Below are positions 34,008 to 42,608 of a DNA stretch of 64,000 bases, piece by piece. Source of the DNA: Streptomyces piniterrae (lineage in GTDB: Bacteria; Actinomycetota; Actinomycetes; Streptomycetales; Streptomycetaceae); the NCBI RefSeq assembly GCF_005048155.1, contig NZ_SUMB01000010.1, positions 310,001 to 374,000 on the forward strand, in the 5' to 3' direction. The notes beneath the pieces are model-generated. The model saw nothing but the letters and a program-made list of their open reading frames with translations, was not told where the DNA came from and made no database searches. The translations under genes and the position numbers were made by a program. Position 1 is the first letter of the stretch; each line of letters starts with the position of its first letter.

Positions 34008-34875
34008 GTCCCCCCAGCCGGCGGCGAGTTCCGTGCATCAGTCGCAGCCGCAGCGGTCAGCACAGTCCGACGGGCCCGCCGGCCGGGAGGAGATCGGCAG
34101 CGTGAAGAAGGCCAAGAAGCCGCGCGCCTTCTGGAAAGAACTGCCCATCCTCATCGGCATCGCCCTGCTGCTCGCGCTGCTGATCAAAACGTTTCTGGTG
34201 CAGGCTTTCTCGATCCCCTCGGACTCCATGCAGGACACCCTGCAGCGCGGCGACCGGGTCCTCGTCGACAAGCTGACACCGTGGTTCGGCTCGGAGCCGC
34301 AGCGCGGCGAGGTCGTCGTCTTCCACGACCCCGGAGGCTGGCTCAACGAGACGCCGACGCCCGAGCCCAACCCCATCCAGAAGGTCCTCAGCTTCATCGG
34401 ACTGATGCCGTCCGCCGAGGAGAAGGACCTGATCAAGCGGGTCATCGCGGTCGGCGGCGACACCGTCGAATGCAAGGGCACCGGCCCGGTCAGGGTCAAC
34501 GGCAAGGCCCTCAAGGAGGAGTCCTACATCTTCCCGGGCGTCACCCCCTGCGGCGACCGGCCGTTCGGCCCGATCCACGTCCCCAAGGGCCGGATCTGGG
34601 TCATGGGCGACCACCGTGACGACTCCCTCGACTCCCGCTACCACCAGAACCTCAAGTACAACGGCACCGTGTCCGTCAACGAGGTCGTCGGCCGCGCCTT
34701 CACCATCGCCTGGCCCATCAACCGCTGGTCGACCCTCCCGGTGCCCGACACCTTCGACCAGCCCGGGATCAACGAGACAATGGCCGCGGCTCCGGCCGCG
34801 CTGGGCCTCGTCGGCGCCGTACCGATCGTTTTGTGGCGTCGCCGTAGGCTGACCGGAGAACGTACCCCCGGGTAG
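33940..34875 (+). CDS. sipY: Type I signal peptidase, third of four (SipY-like)
   Basis: The 311-aa product has a long acidic and Gln-rich N-terminal region, a transmembrane segment (about 69-90), catalytic Ser96 (IPSDSMQDT), Lys166 (LIKRVIAVGGD), box E GDHRDDSLDSR, and a C-terminal membrane segment (AAAPAALGLVGAVPIVLW, about 284-301). SipY is the major signal peptidase in S. lividans as reported. GTG at 33940 has a perfect AAGGAG site; the neighbouring ATG at 33938 is out of frame. It overlaps the preceding frame by 68 bp. Confidence 0.88.
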   Translation: MGDLAVGARSGTEEPEEPAGQGESPQPAASSVHQSQPQRSAQSDGPAGREEIGSVKKAKKPRAFWKELPILIGIALLLALLIKTFLVQAFSIPSDSMQDTLQRGDRVLVDKLTPWFGSEPQRGEVVVFHDPGGWLNETPTPEPNPIQKVLSFIGLMPSAEEKDLIKRVIAVGGDTVECKGTGPVRVNGKALKEESYIFPGVTPCGDRPFGPIHVPKGRIWVMGDHRDDSLDSRYHQNLKYNGTVSVNEVVGRAFTIAWPINRWSTLPVPDTFDQPGINETMAAAPAALGLVGAVPIVLWRRRRLTGERTPG

Positions 34876-34926
34876 GGTGCCGTCCCAGATCTTCGATGCG
34901 GGGGCGCCCGCGGGGTGGGAGCTGGG

Positions 34927-35664
34927 ATGAGCAGCAGTACGGAACGCCGGACCGGACAGCACACTGGCCGCGGCCGGACCATGGGCAGTGTGCTGTCCGG
35001 TCTGGCCGTGGCCCTTGGCTGTGCGCTGTTCCTCGGCGGCTTCGTATGGGGGGCACTGATCTACCGCCCGTACACGGTGCCGACCGATTCGATGTCGCCG
35101 ACGATCTCCGCCGGGGCCCGGGTCCTGGCCGAAAAGGTCGATGGCGCCGAGATACGCCGCGGCGACGTCGTCGTCTTCAAGGACAAGGTCTGGGGCGACC
35201 TGCCGATGGTCAAGCGCGTCGTCGGCGTCGGCGGCGACAAGGTCGCCTGCTGCACCAAGGACGGCCGCCTCACCGTCAACGGAACCCCGATCGAGGAACC
35301 GTATCTCCAGGGCGACGGACCCGCCTCGCCCGTCGGCTTCAAGGCCACCGTGCCCAAGGGCCAGCTCTTCCTCCTCGGCGACCACCGCAGCGACTCCATG
35401 GACTCCCGCGTCCACCTCACCGACGGCGACCACGGCTCGGTACCGCGCGGCGCCGTGCACGCCCGGGTGGACGCCCTCGCCTGGCCGCTCGACAGCATCG
35501 GTGTGATGCGGCGCCCCGCGGCCTTCGCCGAGCTGCCGGGCGGCATCTCACAGCCCGGCCCGGTGCAGCCCATCACCTACGCCGTCCTCGCCGGCGCGGT
35601 CCTGGTCCTCGCCGGCGCGGCCCACGGGCCGATCGCCCGACGGAAGGGCCGTAAGCGTGCCTGA
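34927..35664 (+). CDS. sipZ: Type I signal peptidase, fourth of four (SipZ-like)
   Basis: The 245-aa product has an N-terminal membrane segment (about 23-46), catalytic Ser55 (VPTDSMSPT), Lys96 (MVKRVVGVGGD), box E GDHRSDSMDSR, and a C-terminal membrane anchor (ITYAVLAGAVLVLAGAAHG). It lacks the large insertion between boxes C and D seen in the other three, so it is the shortest catalytic domain. ATG at 34927 has GGGAG just upstream; GTG at 34915 would add four residues. The end overlaps the Nudix gene by 8 bp. Confidence 0.87.
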   Translation: MSSSTERRTGQHTGRGRTMGSVLSGLAVALGCALFLGGFVWGALIYRPYTVPTDSMSPTISAGARVLAEKVDGAEIRRGDVVVFKDKVWGDLPMVKRVVGVGGDKVACCTKDGRLTVNGTPIEEPYLQGDGPASPVGFKATVPKGQLFLLGDHRSDSMDSRVHLTDGDHGSVPRGAVHARVDALAWPLDSIGVMRRPAAFAELPGGISQPGPVQPITYAVLAGAVLVLAGAAHGPIARRKGRKRA

Positions 35665-36286
35665 GGGGCGTGGGACGGGCCGGGAGGCGGTCAGCGGACC
35701 AGACGGGGGCACGGACCGGGACGGCGGGCTGGACGCGGACGTGGACGCTGGCCGGGACGCGGGCGGGGAGCTGGACCGTGGCGCGGGCGCCGGCGAGCCG
35801 ATGGCTGAGATCCGCCAGGTCGCGCGTGTCGTCCTCCTCGACCCCGACGACCGGATCCTGCTGCTGCACGGCTTCGAACCGGACGACCCGACCGACACCT
35901 GGTGGTTCACCCCCGGCGGCGGCCTGGAGGGCAACGAGACCCGCGAGGAGGCGGCCCGCCGCGAGCTCGCCGAGGAGACCGGCATCACGGACGTTGTCAT
36001 CGGGCCCGTCCTGTGGAAACGCCACTGCTCCTTCCCGTTCGACGGGCGACGCTGGGACCAGGACGAGTGGTATTACCTGGGACGAACCGACCGCACGGCG
36101 ACCCACACCGCCGGGCTGACGGACCTGGAGCGGCGCAGCGTATCGGGACTGAGGTGGTGGACTTCGGAGGAACTGTCCGCGTCGCATGAGACGGTGTATC
36201 CGACCAGACTCGCCGAGCTGCTGCGCACACTGCTCGACGAAGGGCCCCCAAGTGCGCCGGTGCTCCTGGAGACCGAGAGGGTCTGA
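35657..36286 (+). CDS. Nudix hydrolase
   Basis: The 209-aa protein contains a complete Nudix box, GGGLEGNETREEAARRELAEE followed by TGI (about 95-118), the Mg-binding signature of enzymes that hydrolyse nucleoside diphosphates linked to another group. The first 48 residues are low-complexity, Gly/Asp-rich. GTG at 35657 has a GGAAGGG site; ATG at 35801 would start at the domain itself (MAEIRQVARVVLLD) and is an alternative. It overlaps the last signal peptidase gene by 8 bp, so it is probably in that operon. Substrate unknown. Confidence 0.85.
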   Translation: MPEGRGTGREAVSGPDGGTDRDGGLDADVDAGRDAGGELDRGAGAGEPMAEIRQVARVVLLDPDDRILLLHGFEPDDPTDTWWFTPGGGLEGNETREEAARRELAEETGITDVVIGPVLWKRHCSFPFDGRRWDQDEWYYLGRTDRTATHTAGLTDLERRSVSGLRWWTSEELSASHETVYPTRLAELLRTLLDEGPPSAPVLLETERV

Positions 36287-36324
36287 CGCACAATAGGGGG
36301 ACGCACGGCTGAAGGGGATCTGCC

Positions 36325-36633
36325 ATGAGCGCCGAGGACCTCGAGAAGTACGAGACCGAGATGGAGCTGAAGCTCTACCGGGAGTACCGCGACGTCGTCG
36401 GGCTGTTCAAATATGTGATCGAGACCGAACGTCGCTTCTACCTCACCAACGACTACGAGATGCAGGTGCACTCGGTCCAGGGGGAGGTGTTCTTCGAGGT
36501 CTCGATGGCCGACGCATGGGTCTGGGATATGTACCGCCCGGCCCGGTTCGTCAAGCAGGTGCGAGTACTGACGTTCAAGGATGTGAATATCGAGGAGCTC
36601 AACAAGAGCGATCTCGATCTTCCGGGGAGCTGA
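36325..36633 (+). CDS. DUF2469 family protein
   Basis: The 102-aa acidic protein, beginning MSAEDLEKYETEMELKLYREYRDVVGLFKYVIE, belongs to a small actinobacterial family (DUF2469) of unknown function. It is rich in aromatic residues (RRFYLTNDYEM, WVWDMYRPARF) and has no signal or membrane segment. ATG at 36325 has a GGGGAT site. It lies between the Nudix gene and yraN, the conserved position in Streptomyces. The 252-bp gap after it holds an Arg-less, C/T-rich leader for yraN. Confidence 0.85.
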   Translation: MSAEDLEKYETEMELKLYREYRDVVGLFKYVIETERRFYLTNDYEMQVHSVQGEVFFEVSMADAWVWDMYRPARFVKQVRVLTFKDVNIEELNKSDLDLPGS

Positions 36634-36885
36634 CGGGCAGCGCTTCGCGGAGGGGCGCCGCGGGCTGCCAGGGCTTCGGGGGACCGCGAGGGCTCCCAGG
36701 GCCTGATCTCGTCCTCCCGCCTGCCCGGCTCTCGCCTCCCGCCTCCCGTTTTTCGCCGCCCCGCCTTCCCAGCCGGCCGCTGTGGCGCCTGTGGGTGACC
36801 GGGTTATCCACAACCGGCCCGTTGTCCACCAAGATCCAACAGATCTGGGCGGGGGCGTCACAGTCGGTGCCGGAGGTGGTACCGC

Positions 36886-37566
36886 ATGAACACCATGCAG
36901 GCCGGCCAGGGAGCCGGGGAGCCGACGCGCCCCAGGGACACAACGCAGGCAGACGACCCGTCGAAGGCCGTTGCCGGGCCGCAGACCGAGACCGGCAGGG
37001 AGACCGCCGGAGCCGCGGACGGCGCGGAGCGCAAGGGGGCCACGGCGCGGGGGACGACACCGGGGAGCGGGCCAGGCAGCAGACCAGGCGACGAAGCAGG
37101 CAGCGGACCGCGGAGCCGGGCACGGAAGGCCTCCGGCAGCGCGGCACGGACCCGCCCCCACCGCAAACCGGGCCGCCACGCAGAACGCCACACCGCCGTC
37201 ACCCCCACCGACCCCAGGCGCGCCCTCGGACGCTATGGGGAGGACCTGGCCGCCCGCCGCCTCAGCGAGGCCGGCATGCGCATCCTGGACCGCAACTGGC
37301 GCTGCCGCGACGGCGAGATCGACATCGTGGCCGCAGACGGCGACGCACTCGTCATCTGCGAAGTCAAAACCCGCCGCGCCGGACCGTACGAACACCCCAT
37401 GGCGGCCGTACGCGCCGAGAAGACCGCCCGCCTACGCATGCTCGCGGAACGCTGGCTGGAACGGCACGGCGGCCCACCACAGGGCGGCGTACGCATCGAC
37501 GTCGTCGGCGTGCTCCTGCCGGCCCGCGGCGCACCCGTCGTCGAACACGTACGCGGGGTGGCGTGA
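36886..37566 (+). CDS. yraN: YraN family (UPF0102) nuclease-fold protein with N-terminal extension
   Basis: The C-terminal 115 residues form the UPF0102 domain: LGRYGEDLAARRLSEAGMRILDRNWRC (about 114-140), GEIDIVAADGDALVICEVKTRR (about 143-164) with the E-x-D...E-x-K pattern of restriction-like nucleases. This core is usually the whole protein (about 120 aa). Here about 108 low-complexity residues, rich in Gly, Thr, Arg and Ala, precede it. ATG at 36886 has an excellent GGAGGT site, so the extension is probably translated. The stop overlaps the comM start by one base. YraN, ComM and DprA are a conserved neighbourhood linked to DNA uptake or processing. Confidence 0.87.
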   Translation: MNTMQAGQGAGEPTRPRDTTQADDPSKAVAGPQTETGRETAGAADGAERKGATARGTTPGSGPGSRPGDEAGSGPRSRARKASGSAARTRPHRKPGRHAERHTAVTPTDPRRALGRYGEDLAARRLSEAGMRILDRNWRCRDGEIDIVAADGDALVICEVKTRRAGPYEHPMAAVRAEKTARLRMLAERWLERHGGPPQGGVRIDVVGVLLPARGAPVVEHVRGVA

Positions 37567-39173
37567 TGGGATTCGCCCGCACCTGCTCCGTCGCCCTGGT
37601 CGGCGTCGAAGGAGTCGTCGTCGAGGTCCAGGCCGACCTGGAACCCGGAGTCGCGAACTTCACCCTGGTCGGGCTGCCCGACAAAAGCCTCATCGAATCC
37701 AAGGACCGCGTGCGCGCCGCGGTGGCGAACTCAGGCGCCGAATGGCCCCAGAAGAAACTCACCGTAGGGCTCAGCCCGGCATCCGTCCCCAAAAGCGGCA
37801 GCGGCTTCGACCTGGCCGTGGCCTGCGCGGTCCTCGGCGCCGCCGAGCGCCTCGACCCCCGCGAACTCACCGACCTCATGATGATCGGCGAACTCGGACT
37901 GGACGGCAGGGTCCGCCCCGTACGCGGCGTACTGCCCGCCGTCCTGGCCGCGGCCGACGCCGGATACCGCCAGGTCGTCGTGCCCGAACAGACCGTCGCC
38001 GAGGCCTCGCTCGTCCCCGGCATGTCCGTCCTCGGCGTGCGCAGCCTGCGCCAGCTCATCGCCGTCCTCAGCGACGAACCCGTGCCCGAAGAGGACGACC
38101 CCCTGGAGGAAGGACGCCCCGACCCACTGCTGGCCGGCCTGGTCGTACCCGGCACCGGAATCGGCGCAGGCCTGCCACCCGGGGACCGCACCCTCGACAT
38201 GTCCGACGTCGCAGGCCAGCACAACGCCCGACGCGCCCTGGAAGTAGCCGCCGCCGGACGCCACCACATCTTCTTCAAGGGCCCGCCCGGAGCCGGCAAA
38301 ACCATGCTCGCCGAACGCCTCCCCGGGCTGCTGCCACCCCTGTCACCCAACGAATCACTGGAGGTCACCGCCGTCCACTCGGTAGCCGGCACCCTCCCAC
38401 CAGGACAACCACTCGTCGCCCGGCCGCCCTACTGCGCCCCGCACCACTCCGCGACCATGGCATCCCTCGTCGGCGGCGGCACCGGACTGCCCCGCCCCGG
38501 AGCCGTCTCGCTGGCACACCACGGCGTCCTGTTCGTGGACGAGGCCGCCGAATGCAGCGCAAAGGTCCTGGACGCACTGCGCCAGCCACTGGAATCCGGC
38601 CATGTCGTCGTCGCCCGCGCCGCCGGCATGATGCGCATGCCGGCACGCTTTCTCCTGGCCCTGGCGGCCAACCCCTGCCCCTGCGGGCGGCACGGCACCA
38701 GCGGCGGCGGCTGCGAATGCCGCCCGTCCTCGATCCGCCGCTACCAGGCCAGGCTCTCCGGTCCCCTGCTGGACCGCGTGGACCTGCGGATCGCTGTGGA
38801 ACCAGTCGCCCGCTCCGAACTCATCACCCTCGGCAGGGGCGCCGAATCCACCGCGGAAGTAGCCGACCGCGTACGGGCGGCCCGCGAACGCGCCGCCGCC
38901 CGCTTCGCCGGCACCCCATGGCAGACCAACAGCGAAGTCCCCGGCCACGAACTCAGAACGCGATGGCAGGTACACCCAGGCGCATTGGCACAGGCCGAAC
39001 GCGACCTGGAATGCGGCCTGCTGACGGCCAGAGGACTCGACCGGGTCCTCCGCGTCGCCTGGACAGCCGCCGACCTCGCCGCCCGCGACCGCCCCACAAC
39101 GGAAGACGTCAACTGGGCCCTGGAACTACGCACCGGAGTACGCCGCGGCGCGGTAACGACGGTGGCCGGGTAA
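37566..39173 (+). CDS. comM: ComM/YifB-family Mg-chelatase-like AAA+ ATPase
   Basis: The 535-aa AAA+ protein resembles ComM, a branch-migration helicase that promotes recombination during transformation. It has the N-terminal Lon-like substrate domain (SGSGFDLAVACAVL), Walker A GPPGAGKTMLA (about 240-250), Walker B GVLFVDEAAE (about 319-328), and a zinc-like NPCPCGRHGTSGGGCEC segment (about 362-378). Arg finger region LLDRVDLRI follows. Natural transformation is not known in Streptomyces, so the role may be general recombination. The start overlaps the yraN stop by one base. Confidence 0.92.
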   Translation: MGFARTCSVALVGVEGVVVEVQADLEPGVANFTLVGLPDKSLIESKDRVRAAVANSGAEWPQKKLTVGLSPASVPKSGSGFDLAVACAVLGAAERLDPRELTDLMMIGELGLDGRVRPVRGVLPAVLAAADAGYRQVVVPEQTVAEASLVPGMSVLGVRSLRQLIAVLSDEPVPEEDDPLEEGRPDPLLAGLVVPGTGIGAGLPPGDRTLDMSDVAGQHNARRALEVAAAGRHHIFFKGPPGAGKTMLAERLPGLLPPLSPNESLEVTAVHSVAGTLPPGQPLVARPPYCAPHHSATMASLVGGGTGLPRPGAVSLAHHGVLFVDEAAECSAKVLDALRQPLESGHVVVARAAGMMRMPARFLLALAANPCPCGRHGTSGGGCECRPSSIRRYQARLSGPLLDRVDLRIAVEPVARSELITLGRGAESTAEVADRVRAARERAAARFAGTPWQTNSEVPGHELRTRWQVHPGALAQAERDLECGLLTARGLDRVLRVAWTAADLAARDRPTTEDVNWALELRTGVRRGAVTTVAG

Positions 39174-39299
39174 GCGGCGGCGGCAGCCGGGGAGCGCGGA
39201 CGGCACGCGACTGGGCGAGAACCGAAGAGCTCGCACCGCGAGGGGCACACCAGGGGGGCAGACCGCGACCGCGCGGACGCACCACCAGCAGGGGGAACG

Positions 39300-40622
39300 A
39301 TGAACGGGACAGACGCATGGGGCTTCGCCAAGAACGCGGCGAACGCCGACGACCACAGACCAAGCCACACGACCGACGCGATGGCGACCGGGCAACGACA
39401 GGTGCCGCGTACGACGGACCAGCCGCACCACCCCACACGTACGACTGACGTGAACGAACCGGCACGGCACGCCGCGGACGAGCCACAGCGCACGGCGCGC
39501 GCGGCACTCACCCGCATTCTCGAACCAGGCGACGAAACCGCCGGCCGCTGGCTGCGCGAGATGGGCCCGGAAGCCCTGTGGCACGCACTGTCCGGTGACA
39601 CGGCCCCACCCAAAGGCGCGTCGACGACCAAGGTCGACGGCCTGCGGCTGCGCGCCGCACGAGCCACCGACCCCGGCGCGGACCTCGCCGCCGTCGCCGC
39701 GCTCGGCGGCCGGTTCATCTGCCCCGGCGACGAGGAATGGCCCCGGCAGCTGGACGACCTCGGCGACGCCCGCCCCATCGGCCTATGGGTACGCGGCCCG
39801 GCGAACCTCCGGCTCTGGGCACTGCGGTCAGTCGCCATCGTGGGCGCCCGGGCCTGCACCGACTACGGCGCCCACCTGGCCGCCACCCTGAGCGCCGGCC
39901 TCGCCGACCGTGGCTGGACGGTCGTATCCGGCGCGGCATACGGCGTCGACGGAGCGGCCCACCGTGGTGCACTGGCCGCCGACGGCGCGACCATCGCCGT
40001 CCTCGCCTCCGGCGTCGACTACGCCTACCCGCGCGGCCACACCGAGTTGATCGGACGCATCGCCGAACAGGGCCTGGTGGCAGCCGAGTTACCACCCGGC
40101 GACCACCCCACCCGCAGCCGCTTCGTGCAACGCAACCGCGTCATCGCCGCACTCACCCGAGGCACCGTCGTCGTGGAAGCCGAAGTCCGCAGCGGCTCCC
40201 TGGTCACCGCCCGCCGAGCACTCGCCCTCGGACGTTTCACGATGGGCATGCCGGGACCCGTCACCAGTGGACTCTCCGCCGGCGTACACCAACTCCTGCG
40301 CGCCGAGGCCATGGTGGTCACCAACGCCGACGAAGTCGTCGAACTCGTCGGAAGCATCGGCGACCTCGCCCCCGAGCGACGCGGTCCGACCCTCGCCCGC
40401 GACCTCCTGGACCCCATCGCCACGCGCGTCCTGGAAGCGCTGCCCGCCCGCGGCGCAGCGGACACCGCCCACCTGGCACGGGAGTCGGGCACACCCCGCG
40501 ACCTCGCGCAAGGCAAGCTCCTTGAGCTGCAATCCCTCGGATTCGTGCAAAAGTGCGGTGAACGCTGGGAGTTGGCGCGACGCGCCGAGACCACCGACGC
40601 TTCCCGGCGAGGCGGTACTTGA
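39300..40622 (+). CDS. dprA: DNA-processing protein DprA
   Basis: The 440-aa product carries the DprA Rossmann-fold core: VAIVGARACTDYGAHLAATLSAGLADRGWTVVSGAAYGVDGAAHRGAL (about 176-222), then LASGVDYAYPRGH and RNRVIAALTRGTVVVEAEVRSGSLVTA. A winged-helix C-terminal domain (about 380-430) follows. DprA loads RecA onto single-stranded DNA. The first 65 residues are low-complexity (His/Thr/Arg-rich) and not part of the family core; ATG at 39300 has an AGGGGGA site. It is 126 bp after comM. Confidence 0.92.
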   Translation: MNGTDAWGFAKNAANADDHRPSHTTDAMATGQRQVPRTTDQPHHPTRTTDVNEPARHAADEPQRTARAALTRILEPGDETAGRWLREMGPEALWHALSGDTAPPKGASTTKVDGLRLRAARATDPGADLAAVAALGGRFICPGDEEWPRQLDDLGDARPIGLWVRGPANLRLWALRSVAIVGARACTDYGAHLAATLSAGLADRGWTVVSGAAYGVDGAAHRGALAADGATIAVLASGVDYAYPRGHTELIGRIAEQGLVAAELPPGDHPTRSRFVQRNRVIAALTRGTVVVEAEVRSGSLVTARRALALGRFTMGMPGPVTSGLSAGVHQLLRAEAMVVTNADEVVELVGSIGDLAPERRGPTLARDLLDPIATRVLEALPARGAADTAHLARESGTPRDLAQGKLLELQSLGFVQKCGERWELARRAETTDASRRGGT

Positions 40623-40981
40623 CCTGGGGCGAACGGGTGAAAGGGTGAGGGGAATGACCGCAGAATCCAGGTTTGCCTCGCTTCGGCGCGCCGGGCCGAC
40701 CCGCAGGGAGACGACGATGTGGCGCAACGGACACGCGGGAAACCGCCCGCCGCGCCACCTCGCCCGGCCCCACCACCCGGCGGGGTCTCGCATCCGGCAC
40801 GGTGTGCGCGTGTCGCCACGCCGTACGAGGTAACCCCGAGGTGCGGGCAGCGGAACGTATCTGCGTACCGCCAACCTCGCTTCCTCGCACACCGCGACAC
40901 GGTAGTCACGCTACGCTCACACACAATTCACCCGCACACATCCACCGACCAGTGTCTCGGCAGAACGGCTCAAGGCGACGA
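40623..40981. other. Intergenic region upstream of whiG
   Basis: These 359 bp separate dprA and whiG. TACGCT at 40912 and a GTAGTCACGC stretch are possible promoter elements but no matching -35 is clear. No small gene is supported. Confidence 0.4.
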
Positions 40982-41818
40982 ATGCCCCAGCACACCTCCG
41001 GGTCTGACCGCGCGGCAGTACCACCCGCCGCGCGGGCCAGCGTGCGCCCCGCCGCGCCCACCTCCCTCAACGAGCTGTGGCGCTCCTACAAGGCATCGGG
41101 CGACGGGCGGTTGCGGGAGCAGCTGATCCTGCACTACTCCCCGCTGGTCAAGTACGTCGCCGGCCGAGTCAGCGTCGGGCTGCCCCCCAACGTCGAACAG
41201 GCGGACTTCGTCTCCTCCGGAGTCTTCGGGCTGATCGACGCCATCGAGAAGTTCGAACCCGAACGCTCCATCAAGTTCGAGACCTACGCCATCACCCGCA
41301 TCCGCGGCGCCATGATCGACGAGCTCCGCGCGCTGGACTGGATCCCACGATCCGTACGACAGAAAGCCCGCGCCGTCGAACGGGCCTACGCCACGCTCGA
41401 AGCGCAGCTGCGCCGTACTCCATCCGAGGCGGAGGTCGCCGCCGAGATGGGCATCGCCCTGGAGGAACTCCACAGCGTGTTCAGCCAGCTGTCCCTGGCG
41501 AACGTGGTCGCGCTGGAAGAGCTCCTGCACGTCAGCGGCGAGGGCGGTGAACGGCTGAGCCTCATGGACACGCTCGAGGACACCGCCGCCGACAATCCCG
41601 TCGAGATCGCCGAGGACCGCGAGCTGCGGCGACTGCTCGCGCGCGCCATCAACACCCTCCCCGAACGCGAGAAGACCGTGGTGACCCTCTACTACTACGA
41701 GGGCCTCACGCTCGCCGAGATCGGCAATGTCCTCGGTGTCACGGAGAGCCGGGTCAGCCAGATCCACACCAAGTCCGTACTGCAGCTCCGGGCGAAACTT
41801 GCCGACGTCGGACGCTGA
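40982..41818 (+). CDS. whiG: Sporulation sigma factor WhiG
   Basis: WhiG is the FliA-like sigma factor that commits Streptomyces aerial hyphae to sporulation. The 278-aa product has sigma region 2 (LVKYVAGRVSVGLPPNVEQADFVSSGVFGLIDAIEKFEPERSIKFETYA, about 52-100), region 3 (SVRQKARAVERAYATLEAQL...), and region 4 HTH (LPEREKTVVTLYYYEGLTLAEIGNVLGVTESRVSQIHTKSVLQLRAKL, about 226-273). ATG at 40982 has AAGGCG upstream. Length matches the 280-aa family. It follows dprA with no intervening genes. Confidence 0.96.
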   Translation: MPQHTSGSDRAAVPPAARASVRPAAPTSLNELWRSYKASGDGRLREQLILHYSPLVKYVAGRVSVGLPPNVEQADFVSSGVFGLIDAIEKFEPERSIKFETYAITRIRGAMIDELRALDWIPRSVRQKARAVERAYATLEAQLRRTPSEAEVAAEMGIALEELHSVFSQLSLANVVALEELLHVSGEGGERLSLMDTLEDTAADNPVEIAEDRELRRLLARAINTLPEREKTVVTLYYYEGLTLAEIGNVLGVTESRVSQIHTKSVLQLRAKLADVGR

Positions 41819-41882
41819 GCCCGATGGCGCCGTGTCGCGATGCGGAGTGCCACCGCCGGCGTGCCATCCGTAGAGTGGTGGT

Positions 41883-42464
41883 GTGCCAAGGATTCGAGCG
41901 GCCTCTGTGGCCGAGCACCGGACGATGCAGCGCGGCGCCCTTCTGGACGCCGCCCGCTCCCTGCTGTCCGAAGGCGGAACGGAAGCGCTGACCTTCCCCG
42001 CCCTCGCCGAACGCACGGGACTCGCCCGCTCCTCCGTATACGAGTACTTCCGCTCCCGCGCGGCCGTCGTCGAAGAGCTGTGTGCCGTCGACTTCCCGGT
42101 GTGGGCCGCGGAGGTCGAAGCGGCGATGGAGCGCGTCGATACGCCCGAGGGGAAGATCGAGGCGTATGTACGGCGGCAGCTGGCCCTGGTCGGCGATCGC
42201 CGCCACCGCGCCGTCGTCGCCATCTCGGCCGGTGAACTGGACGCCGGCGCCCGCGAAAAGATCCGCGCGGCGCACGGCGGACTGATCGCCATGATCGTCG
42301 AGGCTCTTGCCGCCCTGGGCCACGAACAGCCCCGCCTCGCGGCCATGCTCCTGCAGGGCGTCGTGGACGCCGCTGTCCGGCGCATCGAACTCGGTGCCGC
42401 CGAGAACCCGGACCAGATCACGGAGGCGGCGGTGGGCATGGCCCTACGAGGCGTCCGCGGCTAA
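41883..42464 (+). CDS. TetR-family transcriptional regulator
   Basis: The 193-aa protein has an N-terminal TetR helix-turn-helix: RGALLDAARSLLSEGGTEALTFPALAERTGLARSSVYEYFRSRAAVVEEL (about 17-66). The C-terminal ligand domain is helical. GTG at 41883 is used; the ribosome binding site is weak. It lies 64 bp after whiG. No divergent partner gene is present (the M23 gene converges), so its target is unknown. A C-rich region with two hairpin repeats follows. Confidence 0.88.
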   Translation: MPRIRAASVAEHRTMQRGALLDAARSLLSEGGTEALTFPALAERTGLARSSVYEYFRSRAAVVEELCAVDFPVWAAEVEAAMERVDTPEGKIEAYVRRQLALVGDRRHRAVVAISAGELDAGAREKIRAAHGGLIAMIVEALAALGHEQPRLAAMLLQGVVDAAVRRIELGAAENPDQITEAAVGMALRGVRG

Positions 42465-42479
42465 CCCCGGGGGCCCTCC

Positions 42480-42608
42480 CCCTCCCCCTCCCCCTCCTCC
42501 CCCCCCGCCACCTCCACCTCCCTCCGCCCCGCGCCCCGCAGCTCGCAGTGGTGGCGTCCCCCCCCCCGCACCCGGCGCAGCGCCCCCCCCCGCACCCGGC
42601 GCTGCGCC
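42480..42608. repeat. C-rich tract with two hairpin repeats
   Basis: After a cytosine-rich run (42480-42520) come two copies of a C-run, GCACCCGGCGC, A or T, GCGCC. The first ends at about 42583 and the second at 42608. Each ends in the palindrome GGCGC-N-GCGCC. The C-runs are 10 and 9 long. The position between converging genes fits a bidirectional terminator. Confidence 0.7.
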
